DNA of 5,222 nt. Source: Oscillospiraceae bacterium (GTDB lineage: Bacteria; Bacillota; Clostridia; Oscillospirales; Ruminococcaceae). A program made the translations under genes and the position numbers. This document shows positions 5,119-5,222 of the stretch, one piece after another. The stretch covers positions 1-5,222 of the forward strand of contig DNUB01000230.1 of the NCBI GenBank assembly GCA_003508605.1. Direction: 5' to 3'. Each line of letters begins with the position of its first letter. The stretch's first letter is position 1. The notes under the pieces are model-generated. The model had not been told where the DNA came from, did no database searches, and saw only the letters and a list, made by a program, of their open reading frames with translations.

Positions 5119-5222
5119 AATAAATGCGCATAAATAACTCCGCACACATATATATAATATAGTACAAGCACTCATAGGAGAGCACACCAAAAAATAAGGA
5201 AAAAAAGCATTGCAGTTCAAAC
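5119..5222 (+). other. Non-coding tail after feoB, possible start of a next gene
   Basis: About 100 bp of AT-rich DNA without a clear terminator. AAGGA (5196-5200) lies 9 nt before a TTG at 5210, which would open a frame reading M-Q-F-K up to the window edge. A small FeoB-associated Cys-rich membrane protein often follows feoB in Clostridia, but four codons cannot show it. TATAAT occurs at 5153-5158 without a matching -35. Confidence 0.3.

Noticed and set aside
5153..5158. TATAAT after feoB as a promoter
   Set aside because: It lies in a TA-repeat stretch with no TTGACA-like box at the right distance.

Overview
The window looks like chromosomal DNA from a low-to-mid GC Firmicute, probably class Clostridia and perhaps an Oscillospiraceae/Ruminococcaceae-type gut anaerobe. 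The clues are a Clostridia-style DnaA, tandem small FeoA genes ahead of a Clostridia-style FeoB, strong AGGAGG-type ribosome binding sites and AT-rich spacers. The genus cannot be fixed from the sequence alone.

Layout: dnaA, the replication initiator, is on the minus strand (85-1443) and reads toward the left edge. A non-coding divergent region of about 640 bp follows (1444-2087). It holds a probable dnaA promoter and leader, several inverted and direct repeats, and a perfect-consensus sigma-A promoter for the right-hand operon. On the plus strand come feoA1 (2088-2300), feoA2 (2374-2595) and feoB (2698-5118), a ferrous-iron uptake operon. The last 100 bp is non-coding, with at most the first codons of another gene at the right edge.

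How the genes work together: FeoB is the membrane Fe(II) transporter, with a cytoplasmic GTPase domain. The two FeoA proteins are SH3-like cytoplasmic partners expected to help FeoB. The most informative regulatory signal is a pair of related inverted repeats, TTAGCA-N4-CTAA. One lies on the expected feoA1 transcription start and the other in the feoA2-feoB gap. The second matches 15 of 19 positions of the DtxR/IdeR operator consensus as I recall it. I infer iron-dependent repression by a DtxR-family regulator at two points in the operon. A terminator-like hairpin between the two feoA genes could add a further control step.

I see no wholly new system. The points most worth a second look are the paired operators, an acidic insert of roughly 100 residues after the first membrane segment of FeoB, a non-standard Walker A in DnaA, and a 9-mer (TGCGGATTT) found three times in the non-coding DNA on both sides of dnaA. 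No consensus DnaA boxes were found by eye, so an origin is not called.
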